Shown: positions 41,565 through 50,981, counted from the first letter of the stretch. The stretch is DNA of 64,000 nt from Actinomadura terrae (GCF_022751215.1 NZ_JAICDG010000001.1:2170001-2234000), one strand, 5' to 3'. The notes: generated from the letters alone by a model not told the origin. A program made the numbers and translations.

Positions 41565-42353
41565 GTGGGATACGTGCGGAGAAGCCGGGACGAGGCGGCG
41601 CCGACGGCCCTCTGGCCGGTCGGGGTCGGGTTCCTGGGCGCGATGGTGGCCGCGCAGGTCGCGTCCGGAGTGCGGGCGGAGCCGGTCCGGCTGACCAGCG
41701 TGGTCGTGGTGTTGCTGGCGGCGAGCGCGGTGGCGTTCCTGGCGGACCGGTGCGGTCTTCGCCGGGCGGGCGGCGCCTTCCTCGCGGTGGCGCTCGCGGG
41801 GTACACGGCCGAGTGGATCGGCGTGCGCACAGGCCTGCCGTTCGGGGAGTACTCCTACACGTCGGTGCTGAAGCCGCAGGTCGGGGGTGTGCCGGTCGTC
41901 GTGGCGGCGGCCTGGGGCGGTATGGGTCTGGCGGCGCACGCGGTCGCGGCGGCCCTGGCGCCGAACCACCGCTGGCGGCGATGGTCCCTCGGGGCCGCGG
42001 CCCTGACGGCGTGGGACCTGTTCCTCGACCCGCAGATGCTGCGGCTGGGGTTGTGGACGTGGGCGGACGGCGGCGCCTACCGGGGCGTGCCGCTCAGCAA
42101 CTTCGCCGGGTGGCTGCTGGTCTCCTTCCTGGTCATGGTGGTGATCGATGTGGTCGTCGGGCCGGGGGCCGCGGGCGTGTCCCGCGGGCTCGTCGCGCTG
42201 TACGCCGTGATGGCGGCGATGGAGACGCTGGCGTTCGCGGCGGTGTTCGAGCCGCGGGACGCGGTCGTGGCGGCGACCGGGGGCGTGTCGATGGGGACGT
42301 TCGCCGTCCTCGCGTGGAGGCGGACCTGGTGGAGGCGGGCATGGCGGAGGTGA
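41565..42353 (+). CDS. cruF: Carotenoid 1',2'-hydratase, CruF-like
   Basis: 262 aa from a GTG at 41565 behind GAAGGA; an ATG at 41472 would add a soluble Cys-containing tail and is less likely. About seven membrane segments. The motifs AEWIGVRTGLPFGEYSYT, AWDLFLDPQMLRLGLWTW and GVPLSNFAGWL are typical of the CruF/DUF422 carotenoid hydratases that add water to the psi end of acyclic or monocyclic carotenoids. It overlaps the crtD-like gene by 13 bp. Confidence 0.88.
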   Translation: MGYVRRSRDEAAPTALWPVGVGFLGAMVAAQVASGVRAEPVRLTSVVVVLLAASAVAFLADRCGLRRAGGAFLAVALAGYTAEWIGVRTGLPFGEYSYTSVLKPQVGGVPVVVAAAWGGMGLAAHAVAAALAPNHRWRRWSLGAAALTAWDLFLDPQMLRLGLWTWADGGAYRGVPLSNFAGWLLVSFLVMVVIDVVVGPGAAGVSRGLVALYAVMAAMETLAFAAVFEPRDAVVAATGGVSMGTFAVLAWRRTWWRRAWRR

Positions 42354-43807
42354 TCGTGGTCGGCGGCGGTGTCGGCGGGATGGTCACCGCACTGCTGCTC
42401 GCGCGGAACGGGCACGAGGTCCGGTTGTTCGAGCGGCTCGACCGGCTCGGCGGGAAGCTCGCGGAGCACGAGCGGGAGGGGTTCGTGTTCTCGCTCGGAC
42501 CGTCGCTGCTCACGATGCCCGGGCTCTTCAGAGACCTGGGGGTCGGGTGCGCGATGGTCGAGCCGGAGGAGTTGTGCCGCTACCACTTCGCTGACGGATC
42601 GCGCCTGCGCGCGTTGCGCGATCCGGTGCGGATGGAGGAGCAGGTCGAGTCGCTGGCCGCGGGGCAGGGGCGCGCGTGGCGGGCCTTCTACGGCTGGGCG
42701 CGGGAGTGCCTCGCCGCGTCGCGGCGGACGTTCTTCGCCGGGCCGCTGGGCCGCCCGCCTCAGCAGGCCCGGCTCGGTGACCTGCGCGCCGTCGCGCCGG
42801 GCCGGACGCTGGACGGGCTGGCGCGGCGCTTCTTCGGCGACCCGCGGCTGCGCCAGTACGTGGACCGGTACGCGACGTACGCGGGGTCGAGCCCGTACCG
42901 GGCGCCGGCCGCGCTGGGCTGCGTCCCGGCGATCGAGCACGGGGAGGGCGGCTGGTACGTGCCGGGCGGGCTGCCGCGGATCGCCGGGGACCTCGGCGGG
43001 CTGCTGGCGGCGGCGGGCGCCGAGGTCCACCTCGGCGCCGAGGTGACCGAGGTGGTCGCCGACCGGGCCGCCGTGTCCGGCGTACGGCTCGCCTCGGGCG
43101 AGCGGGTGACCGCGGACGCCGTGGTGGTCAACGCCGACGCGGCGGCGCTCTACGGCCGGCTGCTGCCGGACCGGCGGAGGCTGCGCCGGATCGCCGGGCT
43201 CGGCCTGTCGTCGTCGGCGCTGCTGCTGCTCGCCGGTGTGGAGGGCCGGACGCCGGGGCTGCCGCACCATTCCGTCGTCTTCTCGGCCGACTACCGGCGG
43301 GAGTTCGACGACATCTTCCGGCACCGCAGGCCCGCGCGGGACCCCACCGTCTACGTCGGCTGCTCGGCGGTGGACGACCCGGCGCAGGCGCCCGCCGGGG
43401 CCGAGAACTGGGCGATGCTGGTCAACGTCCCGGCGGGGGACCCGGGCCGGTGGCCGATGCCGGTCGAGTCCTACCGGGACCTGGTGCTGGAGCTCCTGGC
43501 GCGGCGCGGGCACGACCTGTCGGGACGCCTGCGGTTCGTGGACCTGTTCACGCCGGCGGACCTGCGCGACCGGTACGGAGCGTGGGGCGGGGCGGTCTAC
43601 GGCAGCGCCTACGGGGGCCGCCTCGCGCCGTTCCGCAGGCCCGGGAACCGGGGGCCGCGGCACGGGTTGTACCTGGTGGGCGGGTCGGCGCATCCCGGCG
43701 GCGGGCTCCCGCTGGTCGCGATGGGCGGGCGGATCGTCGCCTCCCTCGTCGAGGAGGACTTCGGCCGCGCCCGCCGTCCCGCCCGCTCGGGTGAGGCGAC
43801 GCCGTGA
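42341..43807 (+). CDS. crtD: Carotenoid desaturase, CrtD-like
   Basis: 488 aa. N-terminal FAD fingerprint VVGGGVGGMVTALLLARNGHEV, GGKLAEHEREGFVFSLGPSLLTMP region, and C-terminal LVGGSAHPGGGLPLVAMGGRIVAS, all typical of the CrtI/CrtD desaturase family. A second, more canonical CrtI is encoded at 48056-49555; adjacency to CruF and a glycosyltransferase suggests that this copy makes the 3,4-desaturation after hydration (CrtD role). The stop overlaps the glycosyltransferase start (GTGA). Confidence 0.87.
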   Translation: MAEVIVVGGGVGGMVTALLLARNGHEVRLFERLDRLGGKLAEHEREGFVFSLGPSLLTMPGLFRDLGVGCAMVEPEELCRYHFADGSRLRALRDPVRMEEQVESLAAGQGRAWRAFYGWARECLAASRRTFFAGPLGRPPQQARLGDLRAVAPGRTLDGLARRFFGDPRLRQYVDRYATYAGSSPYRAPAALGCVPAIEHGEGGWYVPGGLPRIAGDLGGLLAAAGAEVHLGAEVTEVVADRAAVSGVRLASGERVTADAVVVNADAAALYGRLLPDRRRLRRIAGLGLSSSALLLLAGVEGRTPGLPHHSVVFSADYRREFDDIFRHRRPARDPTVYVGCSAVDDPAQAPAGAENWAMLVNVPAGDPGRWPMPVESYRDLVLELLARRGHDLSGRLRFVDLFTPADLRDRYGAWGGAVYGSAYGGRLAPFRRPGNRGPRHGLYLVGGSAHPGGGLPLVAMGGRIVASLVEEDFGRARRPARSGEATP

Positions 43808-44931
43808 TGGGCCCGCTGACCATGGCGCAGGCGGCGGCCGCCGGGATCGTGGCGGCGAGGCTCGCCCGGGGGCGCGACCGTCCGGCGCCGCTGGCGCCCG
43901 GGACCTCCAGACCGCCGCGGGAGCCGGTGTCGGTGGTGATCCCGGCGCGTGACGAGGAGTCCCGCCTCGGGGACTGCGTGGCGCCGCTGCTCGCCGACCC
44001 GGCGGTCAGCGAGGTCATCGTCGTGGACGACGAGTCCCGCGACGGCACGGCGCGGTCGGCGAAGGGGCTGGGCGCCGTCGTCGTCACCGGCGCGCCGCCG
44101 CCGGACGGGTGGGTCGGCAAGCAGTGGGCGCTGCACCAAGGCGTGCGCGCGGCGGCCGGGCCGATCGTGGTCCTGCTGGACGCGGACACGCGTCCGAAGC
44201 CGGGGCTGTGCTCGGAGTTGGCGGCGCTGCTGGACGCCCACGACCTGGTGAGCGCGGGGCCACGGTTCATCTGCGGCGGCGCGCTCGAGCAGGCGTTGCA
44301 CGCCTCGCTGCTGGCCACGCTCGTCTACCGGTTCGGCCCCGTCGGGCCGACGGCGCGGCACCCGGACCGGCTGCTCGTCAACGGCCAGTGCCTGGCCTTC
44401 CGGAAGGAGCGGATGGTGGAGGCCGACGGGTTCGCGCGGGTCCGCCGCCATCTGACCGACGACGTGGCGCTCGGGCGGTTGCTCGCGCGCGACGGCTGGC
44501 GGGTCGCGTTCCGGGACGCGGGAGCACTGCTGGAGGTGGACATGCACGAGTCGGCCGCCGGTGTCTGGCGTGAGTGGGGCCGGTCGATCGGGCTGCGGGA
44601 CGTGACCTCGGTGCCCCGCCTGGCGGGCGACCTGGGCGTGGTCTGGCTGACCTTGGGGCTGCCCGTCCTGCGGTTGGCGGCGGGTCGCGCCACCGCGCTC
44701 GACCTCGGGCTGCTGGCGCAGCGGTTCCTTCTCGTGGCCGCGCTGCGCGGAAGCTACGCGCGCCCGGGGCCGGGCCTGGCGGCGTCTCCGCTGCTGGACG
44801 CGGCCGCGGCCGTCCGGCTGACGTGGTCGGTGCTGGCGCCGCCGCGGACCTGGCGCGGTCGCCGCTACGGCCGCGCGGCGGTCAGGCCCGGCGGCCGGCC
44901 AGCGCGGCCTGACCGAACCGCAGTCCGATGA
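43804..44931 (+). CDS. Family 2 glycosyltransferase, CruG/CruC-like
   Basis: 375 aa. One N-terminal hydrophobic segment, then a GT-A fold with VSVVIPARDEE, EVIVVDDESRDGT, the DAD-type metal motif VVLLDADTRP and a late QHR-like/ED region (DDVALGRLLARDGWRV), followed by membrane-associated helices. In cyanobacteria cruF and the 2'-O-glycosyltransferase gene cruG are neighbours, so a carotenoid glycosyl donor role is likely. Its 3' end overlaps the convergent plsY-like gene by 50 bp. Confidence 0.84.
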   Translation: MMGPLTMAQAAAAGIVAARLARGRDRPAPLAPGTSRPPREPVSVVIPARDEESRLGDCVAPLLADPAVSEVIVVDDESRDGTARSAKGLGAVVVTGAPPPDGWVGKQWALHQGVRAAAGPIVVLLDADTRPKPGLCSELAALLDAHDLVSAGPRFICGGALEQALHASLLATLVYRFGPVGPTARHPDRLLVNGQCLAFRKERMVEADGFARVRRHLTDDVALGRLLARDGWRVAFRDAGALLEVDMHESAAGVWREWGRSIGLRDVTSVPRLAGDLGVVWLTLGLPVLRLAAGRATALDLGLLAQRFLLVAALRGSYARPGPGLAASPLLDAAAAVRLTWSVLAPPRTWRGRRYGRAAVRPGGRPARPDRTAVR

Positions 44932-45478
44932 GGCACATCAGCGCCCCGGTGCCCGCGACCTGCTCGACCGGCGCGAACAGCAGTTGCAGCACCGGCAGGG
45001 AGAACACCGCCAGGCGGACGCCCCACGCGAACGACCGGAAGGCCAGCGCGCCCCCGGTGAGCAGAGCGACACCGAGCGCGAACGCCGGAGGGCAGACCAC
45101 GGCGAACCCGCCGGCGAACGCGAGGACGGAGCGCCCGCCCCGCCACCCGGCGAACACCGGCCAGGAGTGCCCGGCCATCGCCGCCGCCACCGCCGCGTAC
45201 ACCGGCACGGCGCTCGCGCCGTCCGGCACGCCGAGAGCGCCCGTCTCGGCCCCGCTCACCAGCAGCCCGGCCAGCCCGGCCGCCGTCCCCTTGAGCATGT
45301 CGCCGGCGAAGACGGGGACGGCGGCCTTCCAGCCGAGCCGTTCCCTCACGTTCCAGAAGCCGGGGTTGCGGTCGCCGACGTCGCGCGGATCGAAGCCGTG
45401 GGCGCGTCCGACGAGCACCGCGACCGGCACCGAGCCGAGCAGGTAGCCGCCGATGACCGCCACGAGCACGGGGATCAT
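44882..45478 (-). CDS. plsY: PlsY-like acyl-phosphate acyltransferase (variant subfamily)
   Basis: 198 aa, five membrane helices. The PlsY motifs are recognisable but altered: the usual SGN.GATN reads [11 protein letters not shown], GDxxKG is kept (AGDMLKG), and the usual GH..PVF.GFKGGKG reads [16 protein letters not shown]. PlsY normally transfers an acyl group from acyl-phosphate to glycerol-3-phosphate in the membrane. The altered acceptor-side motif and the location in a carotenoid cluster suggest another acceptor. Convergent overlap with the glycosyltransferase gene and a 26-bp divergent overlap with the crtA-like gene. Confidence 0.82.
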   Translation of the reverse strand: MIPVLVAVIGGYLLGSVPVAVLVGRAHGFDPRDVGDRNPGFWNVRERLGWKAAVPVFAGDMLKGTAAGLAGLLVSGAETGALGVPDGASAVPVYAAVAAAMAGHSWPVFAGWRGGRSVLAFAGGFAVVCPPAFALGVALLTGGALAFRSFAWGVRLAVFSLPVLQLLFAPVEQVAGTGALMCLIGLRFGQAALAGRRA

Positions 45479-46172
45479 CGCCTCGTTTCACCTCATCAGA
45501 TACGCGGGACTGGACGCCATGCGGCACATGGCGTTCGATCGTCCGGTGCTGCGCGGCACCGGCGGGCTGCGGTTCTGGCGGCTCCTCGGCACGGGGCGGG
45601 GCCGGTCCATGAGCCCGGGCGCCGACCTGCGCCGCTGGGCGCTGTTCGCGGTGTGGGACGGGGAGCCCGCGCTGGAGCGCTTCCTGGAGCGCTCGCCGGT
45701 GGCCGCGCGCTGGCGGGACGAATCCGAGGAGGCCTGGCACGTCCGCCTCGCACCCCTGTGCTCCCGCGGCGGCTGGGGCGGGGCCGATCCCCTCGCCGCG
45801 GCGACGGGCACCTCGCGCGCGGCCCCGCCCGGGCCGGTGGCCGTGCTGACCAGGGCGTCGATCCGCCCTCGGCGGCTGGTGGGGTTCTACCGCTCGGTTC
45901 CCGAGGTCGACCGCCTGCTGCTCCGCCAGGACGGCTGCCTCGCCTCGGTCGGTGCGGGCGAGTGGCCGCTCGCCCGGCAGGCGACCTTCTCGCTGTGGGA
46001 CGGTGCGCCGGCCGTGGGCCGCTTCGCCTACCGGTCGTCCGCGCACCGCGACGTCATCGGGCGCGTCCGTCGCGAGGACTGGTACAGCGAGGAGCTCTTC
46101 GCGCGTTTCGTCCCGTTCGGGAGCGAGGGCGCCTGGGACGGCCGCGATCCGCTGCGTCCCGTCCGGGCATGA
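45453..46172 (+). CDS. crtA: CrtA-like carotenoid (spheroidene) monooxygenase
   Basis: 239 aa. Contains [37 protein letters not shown] and the duplicated domain with [22 protein letters not shown], characteristic of the CrtA family, which adds a keto or hydroxyl group at C2 of acyclic carotenoids. The ATG at 45453 lies inside the divergent plsY-like gene; no other start fits before Met22. Lies head-to-head with plsY and tail-to-tail with plsX. Confidence 0.86.
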   Translation: MTATSTGIIASFHLIRYAGLDAMRHMAFDRPVLRGTGGLRFWRLLGTGRGRSMSPGADLRRWALFAVWDGEPALERFLERSPVAARWRDESEEAWHVRLAPLCSRGGWGGADPLAAATGTSRAAPPGPVAVLTRASIRPRRLVGFYRSVPEVDRLLLRQDGCLASVGAGEWPLARQATFSLWDGAPAVGRFAYRSSAHRDVIGRVRREDWYSEELFARFVPFGSEGAWDGRDPLRPVRA

Positions 46173-46177
46173 CCCGT

Positions 46178-47152
46178 TCACGTGGTCGACCCCGTGGCGC
46201 GACGGCCGTCCACCGGGGTCGGTGCCTCCCCGGCGGCTAGGTCGCACGCCACCACGCACGCGCGCGCGATGGCGGCCGCGTCCGACGCACCGTGCGCGAC
46301 GACGACCGTCCCGGTCAACCCCAGCAGCGCGGCGCCCCCGTGGGTCTCGGCCGCGTAGAGGCGCGCGACCTTCTCCAGCACGCCGGGGTCGCTCGTCCCG
46401 GTGCGGAGCGCCAGCGCGCGGACGGTGCGGACACAGCCCTCGATGTTCTTCAGCACGACGTTCCCGGTGAACCCGTCGGTCACGACCACATCGACGGTCC
46501 CCGCGAGAACGTCGTGTCCCTCCACGTTGCCGTGGAAACGGATCGGCATGTCCGGTAGCAGCCTGGCGGCGTCCCGGACGAGGCGGTTCCCCTTGCCGGG
46601 CTCGGAACCGATGGACAGCAGGCCGACCGCCGGGTCGCGCACGCCGAGGACGTCGCGCGCGTAGGCGGCGCCCAGCGTCGCGAACTGCGCGAGCATCTCC
46701 GCCGTGGGATCGGCGGTGCCGCCCGCGTCGACCAGGACGGTGGAACCGGACGTGGTCGGGATCGCCACGGCCAGCGCCGGACGCCGGACCCCCTCGCGCC
46801 GCCCCAACGTGCGGACCGCGGCGGCCACCACCGCTCCGCTGGACCCGGCGGACACGAACGCGAGCCCCTCGCGCCTGGCCAGCTCGCAGCCCACCATCAG
46901 GCTCGATCTCCGCCGGGAGGCGGTGTGCCCGCCCCGCTCGGCCATGGGGACGACCTCGTCGGCGTGCCGTACCTCCACCTCGTCGGCGGCGCCGAACCGT
47001 CGCAGGCTCCGCCGGATCTCGGCGGCCCGCCCCACCAGGACCACCGGTACGCCGTGCTCGCGGTACGCCGCCAGCGCTCCCGGCACCGTTGCGTCCGGCC
47101 CGTGGTCGCCGCCCATCGCGTCCAGCACGACCCGTGCCCGTCGCCCGGCCAT
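46178..47152 (-). CDS. plsX: PlsX-like acyl-ACP:phosphate acyltransferase
   Basis: 324 aa. LDAMGGDHGPDATVPGAL at the N terminus, FHGNVEGHDVLAG, VVVTDGFTGNVVLK and LLGLTGTVVVAHGASDAAAI are the PlsX hallmarks; the usual AGNTGA loop is AGSSGA. PlsX makes acyl-phosphate from acyl-ACP for PlsY. In most genomes plsX stands beside fab/rpmF; here it is the third gene of crtI-crtB-plsX with a 1-nt gap after crtB, so it is probably dedicated to the carotenoid pathway. Confidence 0.9.
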   Translation of the reverse strand: MAGRRARVVLDAMGGDHGPDATVPGALAAYREHGVPVVLVGRAAEIRRSLRRFGAADEVEVRHADEVVPMAERGGHTASRRRSSLMVGCELARREGLAFVSAGSSGAVVAAAVRTLGRREGVRRPALAVAIPTTSGSTVLVDAGGTADPTAEMLAQFATLGAAYARDVLGVRDPAVGLLSIGSEPGKGNRLVRDAARLLPDMPIRFHGNVEGHDVLAGTVDVVVTDGFTGNVVLKNIEGCVRTVRALALRTGTSDPGVLEKVARLYAAETHGGAALLGLTGTVVVAHGASDAAAIARACVVACDLAAGEAPTPVDGRRATGSTT

Positions 47153-47153
47153 G

Positions 47154-48059
47154 TCAGGCGGTCCCGGCGGGGGAGCGCCGCTCGGCCCGGACCGCGGCGG
47201 ACGCCGCGAGCAGGTGCCGCGCGTAGATCGCGGCGCGCCGCCGCCGGGGCACCCGGGCCCGTGCGGCCAGCACGTCGTGTCCGGCCGCGGCGATCTGGCC
47301 CAAGATGCCGCCGTACAGCTCATACGCGGCGCGGATGCAGGGGCGGGAGGACGGCGCCAGCAGCTTCACGCCGTCCAGGGCTCGGCGGTAATGGCCGCGG
47401 GCCCGGTCGGCCTCGAAGGCCACGAGCTCGCGCACGGCGCGGGTGCAGGCGCCCCTCGCGAGCTCGGATTCGGTCACGCCGAACTCGACCAGATCCTCTT
47501 GAGGCAGGTAGACGCGGCCTCGTTCCAGGTCCTCGGCGACGTCCCGGATGAAGTTGGTGAGCTGGAAGGCGCGTCCCAGTTCGCGGGCGGGCTCCCGCGC
47601 GGTCTGCTCGGCGCCTGGCACGGTCTCCAGGACGGGCAGCATCATCAGTCCGATCGCGGCGGCCGACCCCTCCATGTAGGCGAGGAGGTCCTCGTATGTG
47701 GCGTACCGGGTGACGGTCAGGTCGCTGCGCATCGAGGCCAGGAACGCGTCGATGTCGGCGCGTTCCACCCCGAAGGAACGCACGGTGTGCACGAACGCGG
47801 GCAGCACCGGGTCGTTCACCGGCTCGCCCGCCGTGGCGGCGTGCAGCCGTGCGGTGACCTGGTCGAGCGCGGCGGCCCGCACGGCCGGGTCGGCGGCCCC
47901 GTGCTCGTCGACGATGTCGTCGACATGGCGGGCGAAGCCGTACAGCGCGTGCACATGCCGGCGTTTCCACCCCGGGAGCAGCAGCGTGGCCAGATAGAAC
48001 GAGCGGCCGTGCCGGGCGTTGAGGCGCCGGCAGTGCTCGTAGCTCGTGGTCAGCGTCAT
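47154..48059 (-). CDS. crtB: Phytoene synthase
   Basis: 301 aa. The two Asp-rich motifs are intact: DDIVDE (residues about 46-51) and DVAEDLERGRVYLP (about 172-185), with RSFYLATLLLP at the N terminus. Condenses two geranylgeranyl diphosphates to phytoene. Its start overlaps the crtI stop by 4 bp. No geranylgeranyl diphosphate synthase (crtE) is in the window, so that enzyme must come from elsewhere. Confidence 0.95.
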   Translation of the reverse strand: MTLTTSYEHCRRLNARHGRSFYLATLLLPGWKRRHVHALYGFARHVDDIVDEHGAADPAVRAAALDQVTARLHAATAGEPVNDPVLPAFVHTVRSFGVERADIDAFLASMRSDLTVTRYATYEDLLAYMEGSAAAIGLMMLPVLETVPGAEQTAREPARELGRAFQLTNFIRDVAEDLERGRVYLPQEDLVEFGVTESELARGACTRAVRELVAFEADRARGHYRRALDGVKLLAPSSRPCIRAAYELYGGILGQIAAAGHDVLAARARVPRRRRAAIYARHLLAASAAVRAERRSPAGTA

Positions 48060-49555
48060 CGGCCGCCCTCCATGACGCGGGCGGCGGCCAACCTTCCGGA
48101 GATCAGAACGGGGGGCACGCCCACCCCGGGCGCGGTGTGCATCCCGGCGAAATGCAGGCCGGGGACGCGGCGGCTGCGGCCCGACGGCCGCAACCACGCC
48201 GTCTGCCGGAAGCGGTGGTCCAGCGCGAACGGCGTGCCCGCCGAATGGCCGAGGCGGGCCCACGCCGGCGGGTCGAAGGTCGTGCGCGGGGCCGACGACA
48301 GGTCCCCGTAGCCGAGGTCGGCCAGCCGGCCCAGCAGGCGTTCCACCAGCCGAGGGCCGAGCCGGTCCCAGTCGGCCCCGCTCGCCATGTTGGGGGCCGG
48401 TTCCAGGACGCTCAGCGTCGCGTGACCCGCGGGCGCGGAGGTGCCGTCGGGGGACGGGCAGGTGACCAGCAGGCTCGGATCGGGCTGCGGGCGCCCGGCC
48501 GCCAGCGCGTCGAACGTGCCGGCCCACCGGCGGCCGAAATGCAGGGTGTGGTGCGCCCGGTCCGGCGGCCGCCGGTCGATCCCGAAGTGCATGACCAGGC
48601 AGGACGGGGAGTACCGCGGTCTGCGCAGCCGCCAGTCGCGGGCCGCCTCCGGGAGCAGTCCGGCGTGCGCCCGCGGCAGGTCGCAGGCGACGACGACCTG
48701 GCTCGCCGGCAGCCGCTCGCCCCCGGCCAGCCGCACCGCCGTCACTCCGGACGCGCCGGTCTCCACCCGCTCGGCGCGCACGCCGTACCTGAACGACGCG
48801 CCGGCCTTCTCGGCCACGGTCGCCATCGCCTGCGGGATGGCGCGCATGCCGCCGCTGGAGGGGAAGTACACGCCGCCGACGGTGTCCATGTGCGCGATGA
48901 CGGCGTAGATGGCGAGCGCCTTGTGCGGAGGCAGCCCGACGTACAGCGACTGGAAGGTGTGCGCCCGGACGAGCCGCTCGTCGGTCAGGTGGGCGGCCAC
49001 GTAGCGGTCGAGGCGCCGGAACCCGCCCGCCGCCGCCAGCTTGAGCAGCGCGTAGGGGCGGGCCATTCCGCGGAGCCGGGTCATGTCCGCGTCGATGAAC
49101 GACGACCATTCCGCGTCGAACATCTTCCCCAGTTCCCGCCGGAACCGCAGATACCGCGCGGCCTCCGCCGGGCCGCACAGGTCCCGGACGTTGCCCGCCA
49201 TCCGCTGCGCGCCGGCCACGACGTCCAGGCGCGATCCGTCATGGAAGGCCAGCCGGTAGAACGGGTCCAGACGCCGCAGCGGCAGGACGTCCTCCAGGTC
49301 CTCGCCCGCCGCGCCGAACGTCTCGGCGAGCACGTCCGGCATCGTCAGCACCGAGGGGCCGGTGTCGAACCGGTAGGGACCGGCCTGCGCCGTGCCGCAG
49401 CATCCGCCCGGCTCGTCCCGAGCCTCGACCACGACCACCTCGCGTCCCCGCGCCGCCAGGTGGAGGGCCGCCGACAGCCCGCCCAGCCCGGCCCCGACCA
49501 CCACGACCGGATGCCGCGCCGCCATCAGCGCCGCCCGCACGGGCCGGCGTCCCAT
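48056..49555 (-). CDS. crtI: Phytoene desaturase
   Basis: 499 aa (a start at 49525, MAARHPVV, is a good alternative). FAD fingerprint VVVVGAGLGGLSAALHLAARGREV, GPYRFDTGPSVLTMPDVL, YVGLPPHKALAIYAVIAHMD..GGVYFPSGG and C-terminal FAGMHTAPGVGVPPVLISGR are typical of bacterial CrtI, which desaturates phytoene to neurosporene or lycopene. First gene of crtI-crtB-plsX. Divergent from the litR-like gene across about 400 bp. Confidence 0.93.
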   Translation of the reverse strand: MGRRPVRAALMAARHPVVVVGAGLGGLSAALHLAARGREVVVVEARDEPGGCCGTAQAGPYRFDTGPSVLTMPDVLAETFGAAGEDLEDVLPLRRLDPFYRLAFHDGSRLDVVAGAQRMAGNVRDLCGPAEAARYLRFRRELGKMFDAEWSSFIDADMTRLRGMARPYALLKLAAAGGFRRLDRYVAAHLTDERLVRAHTFQSLYVGLPPHKALAIYAVIAHMDTVGGVYFPSSGGMRAIPQAMATVAEKAGASFRYGVRAERVETGASGVTAVRLAGGERLPASQVVVACDLPRAHAGLLPEAARDWRLRRPRYSPSCLVMHFGIDRRPPDRAHHTLHFGRRWAGTFDALAAGRPQPDPSLLVTCPSPDGTSAPAGHATLSVLEPAPNMASGADWDRLGPRLVERLLGRLADLGYGDLSSAPRTTFDPPAWARLGHSAGTPFALDHRFRQTAWLRPSGRSRRVPGLHFAGMHTAPGVGVPPVLISGRLAAARVMEGGR

Positions 49556-49957
49556 GCCATACGAAGTCGGAAACGCACTGTTCCTCCATCGCCGTCCGAA
49601 TAGGTTGTGCAGAGTCCTTCGGAACCCGGCGGCCGGCCGGTTGCATCCGCGCGGCGAACGGCCCGCCGGCCACTGCCGTCGTGGCCGCTCACGGCGCCCG
49701 GTGCGGTGCGTCGATCAGCGCTTCGTTTCGATCGGCCGCCCTGTACCCGGCGCCGATGCGGGCAAGCACGCGATGCCGGAGCCTTGCCCCCGCGCATGCC
49801 CGCCGATTACCGGGCCGCAGCCGCGACGCCGCTCGGAGCCGATGCGATGGTCGGGCCGGAAGCGCAACCGCGGGGAGCGGTTCCGGCGAAGTTCTGGGAG
49901 ATCGTACGCTGTGCGGTCAGAACGGCGGCGCGGAGACCGGAACGCGGGAGCGGGACG
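49556..49957. promoter_or_regulatory. Divergent control region between crtI and litR-like genes
   Basis: About 400 bp without a gene, expected to hold the LitR binding sites. A TATTCGG word is at 49602-49596 on the minus strand (about 40 nt before crtI), the same word as before the photolyase gene. GGAGG lies near 49575 on the minus strand. I cannot define a palindrome with confidence. Confidence 0.35.
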
Positions 49958-50878
49958 ATGGATCGGGAGCCCGGACTGGGTGTGGGCGCGGTGGCGCGGC
50001 ACCTGGGCGTGGCGGCCGCCACCCTGCGCACCTGGGACCGCCGGTACGGCATCGGCCCCAGCGGGCGCAGCCCCGGCGGCCACCGCCGGTACACGCCCAC
50101 CGACCTCGCGCGACTGGAGGCGATGCAGCGGTCGATCATCGCGGGCGCCCCTCCGGCGGAAGCGGCCCGGGCCGCGTTGGACGAGCCGCGCGGCGAGCCG
50201 CCGTCCAGCCGCGGGCACGGCGCCGGCGGCAACCGGGTCCCGCTGGGAGACCTGCCCGCCGGATCCGATCCGGCCGAGGTGCGGGGTCTCGCCCGGGCCG
50301 CGATGGCCATGGACGCACCGGCGATGACCCTGGCGGTCCGGGCGGCGATCGCGCGCGAAGGGGTCGTGGGGGCGTGGGACCGCCTGATCGTCCCGGTGCT
50401 GAGGGGGATCGGCCGCAAGAACGCGGCGTCCGGCGAATGCGTGGAGGTCGAGCACCTGCTGTCGACGGTGCTGCTCGCCTGCCTGGCGGAGGTGGCGCCG
50501 CCCGCCGAGCCGTTGAACGCCCGTCCCGTGCTGCTGGCCTGCGCGCCGGAGGAGCAGCACAGCCTGCCGGTGCACGCGCTGGCCGCCGCGCTCGCCCAGG
50601 CCGGTGTCGCGGTCGCCCTGCTCGGCGCGCGGGTACCGGCGCCCGCCCTGGCCGCCGCGATCCGGCGGACCGGACCGAACGCCGTCCTCGTCTGGTCGCA
50701 GACCGCGCGGACCGGCGACCCCGGTTGGCTGTCCGGACTCCCGGGCTCTCGACCGGCGGTGCGTCTCCTGGTCGGCGGGCCGGGGTGGAACCGGCGCCGG
50801 CTTCCCTCCACTACGCGGCTCGTGACCGACCTGTCCGAGGCGGTCGCCGCGATCAGCTCAGCGTTCACCCGTCCCTGA
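49958..50878 (+). CDS. litR: LitR/CarH-like MerR-family light-response regulator
   Basis: 306 aa. N-terminal MerR winged helix (GAVARHLGVAAATLRTWDRRYGIGPS..PGGHRRY), then a helical bundle and a Rossmann-like domain of the B12-binding type. Of the CarH adenosylcobalamin features, the Glu-His pair is present (VEVEHLL) but the Trp that should lie 9 residues before it is replaced by Asn, and the lower-ligand motif reads PEEQHSLPV. B12 sensing is therefore possible but not certain. Family members repress carotenoid genes in the dark. Lies directly upstream of the ECF sigma gene. Confidence 0.87.
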   Translation: MDREPGLGVGAVARHLGVAAATLRTWDRRYGIGPSGRSPGGHRRYTPTDLARLEAMQRSIIAGAPPAEAARAALDEPRGEPPSSRGHGAGGNRVPLGDLPAGSDPAEVRGLARAAMAMDAPAMTLAVRAAIAREGVVGAWDRLIVPVLRGIGRKNAASGECVEVEHLLSTVLLACLAEVAPPAEPLNARPVLLACAPEEQHSLPVHALAAALAQAGVAVALLGARVPAPALAAAIRRTGPNAVLVWSQTARTGDPGWLSGLPGSRPAVRLLVGGPGWNRRRLPSTTRLVTDLSEAVAAISSAFTRP

Positions 50879-50981
50879 CCTGCGGAAAGATTCCGCCATC
50901 TTTAGGGTGTCGGGATTGCCTTCGCTGGCCGGATCGACTATGAACAAGTTTTGAAGCGGTTTTGCCGGGCAGGTGGGGGCC

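Noticed and set aside
47154..49178. 674-codon minus-strand frame covering crtB and part of crtI
   Set aside because: Only its last 301 codons are CrtB; the upstream part is the wrong frame of crtI, and the crtB ATG at 48059 overlaps the crtI stop.
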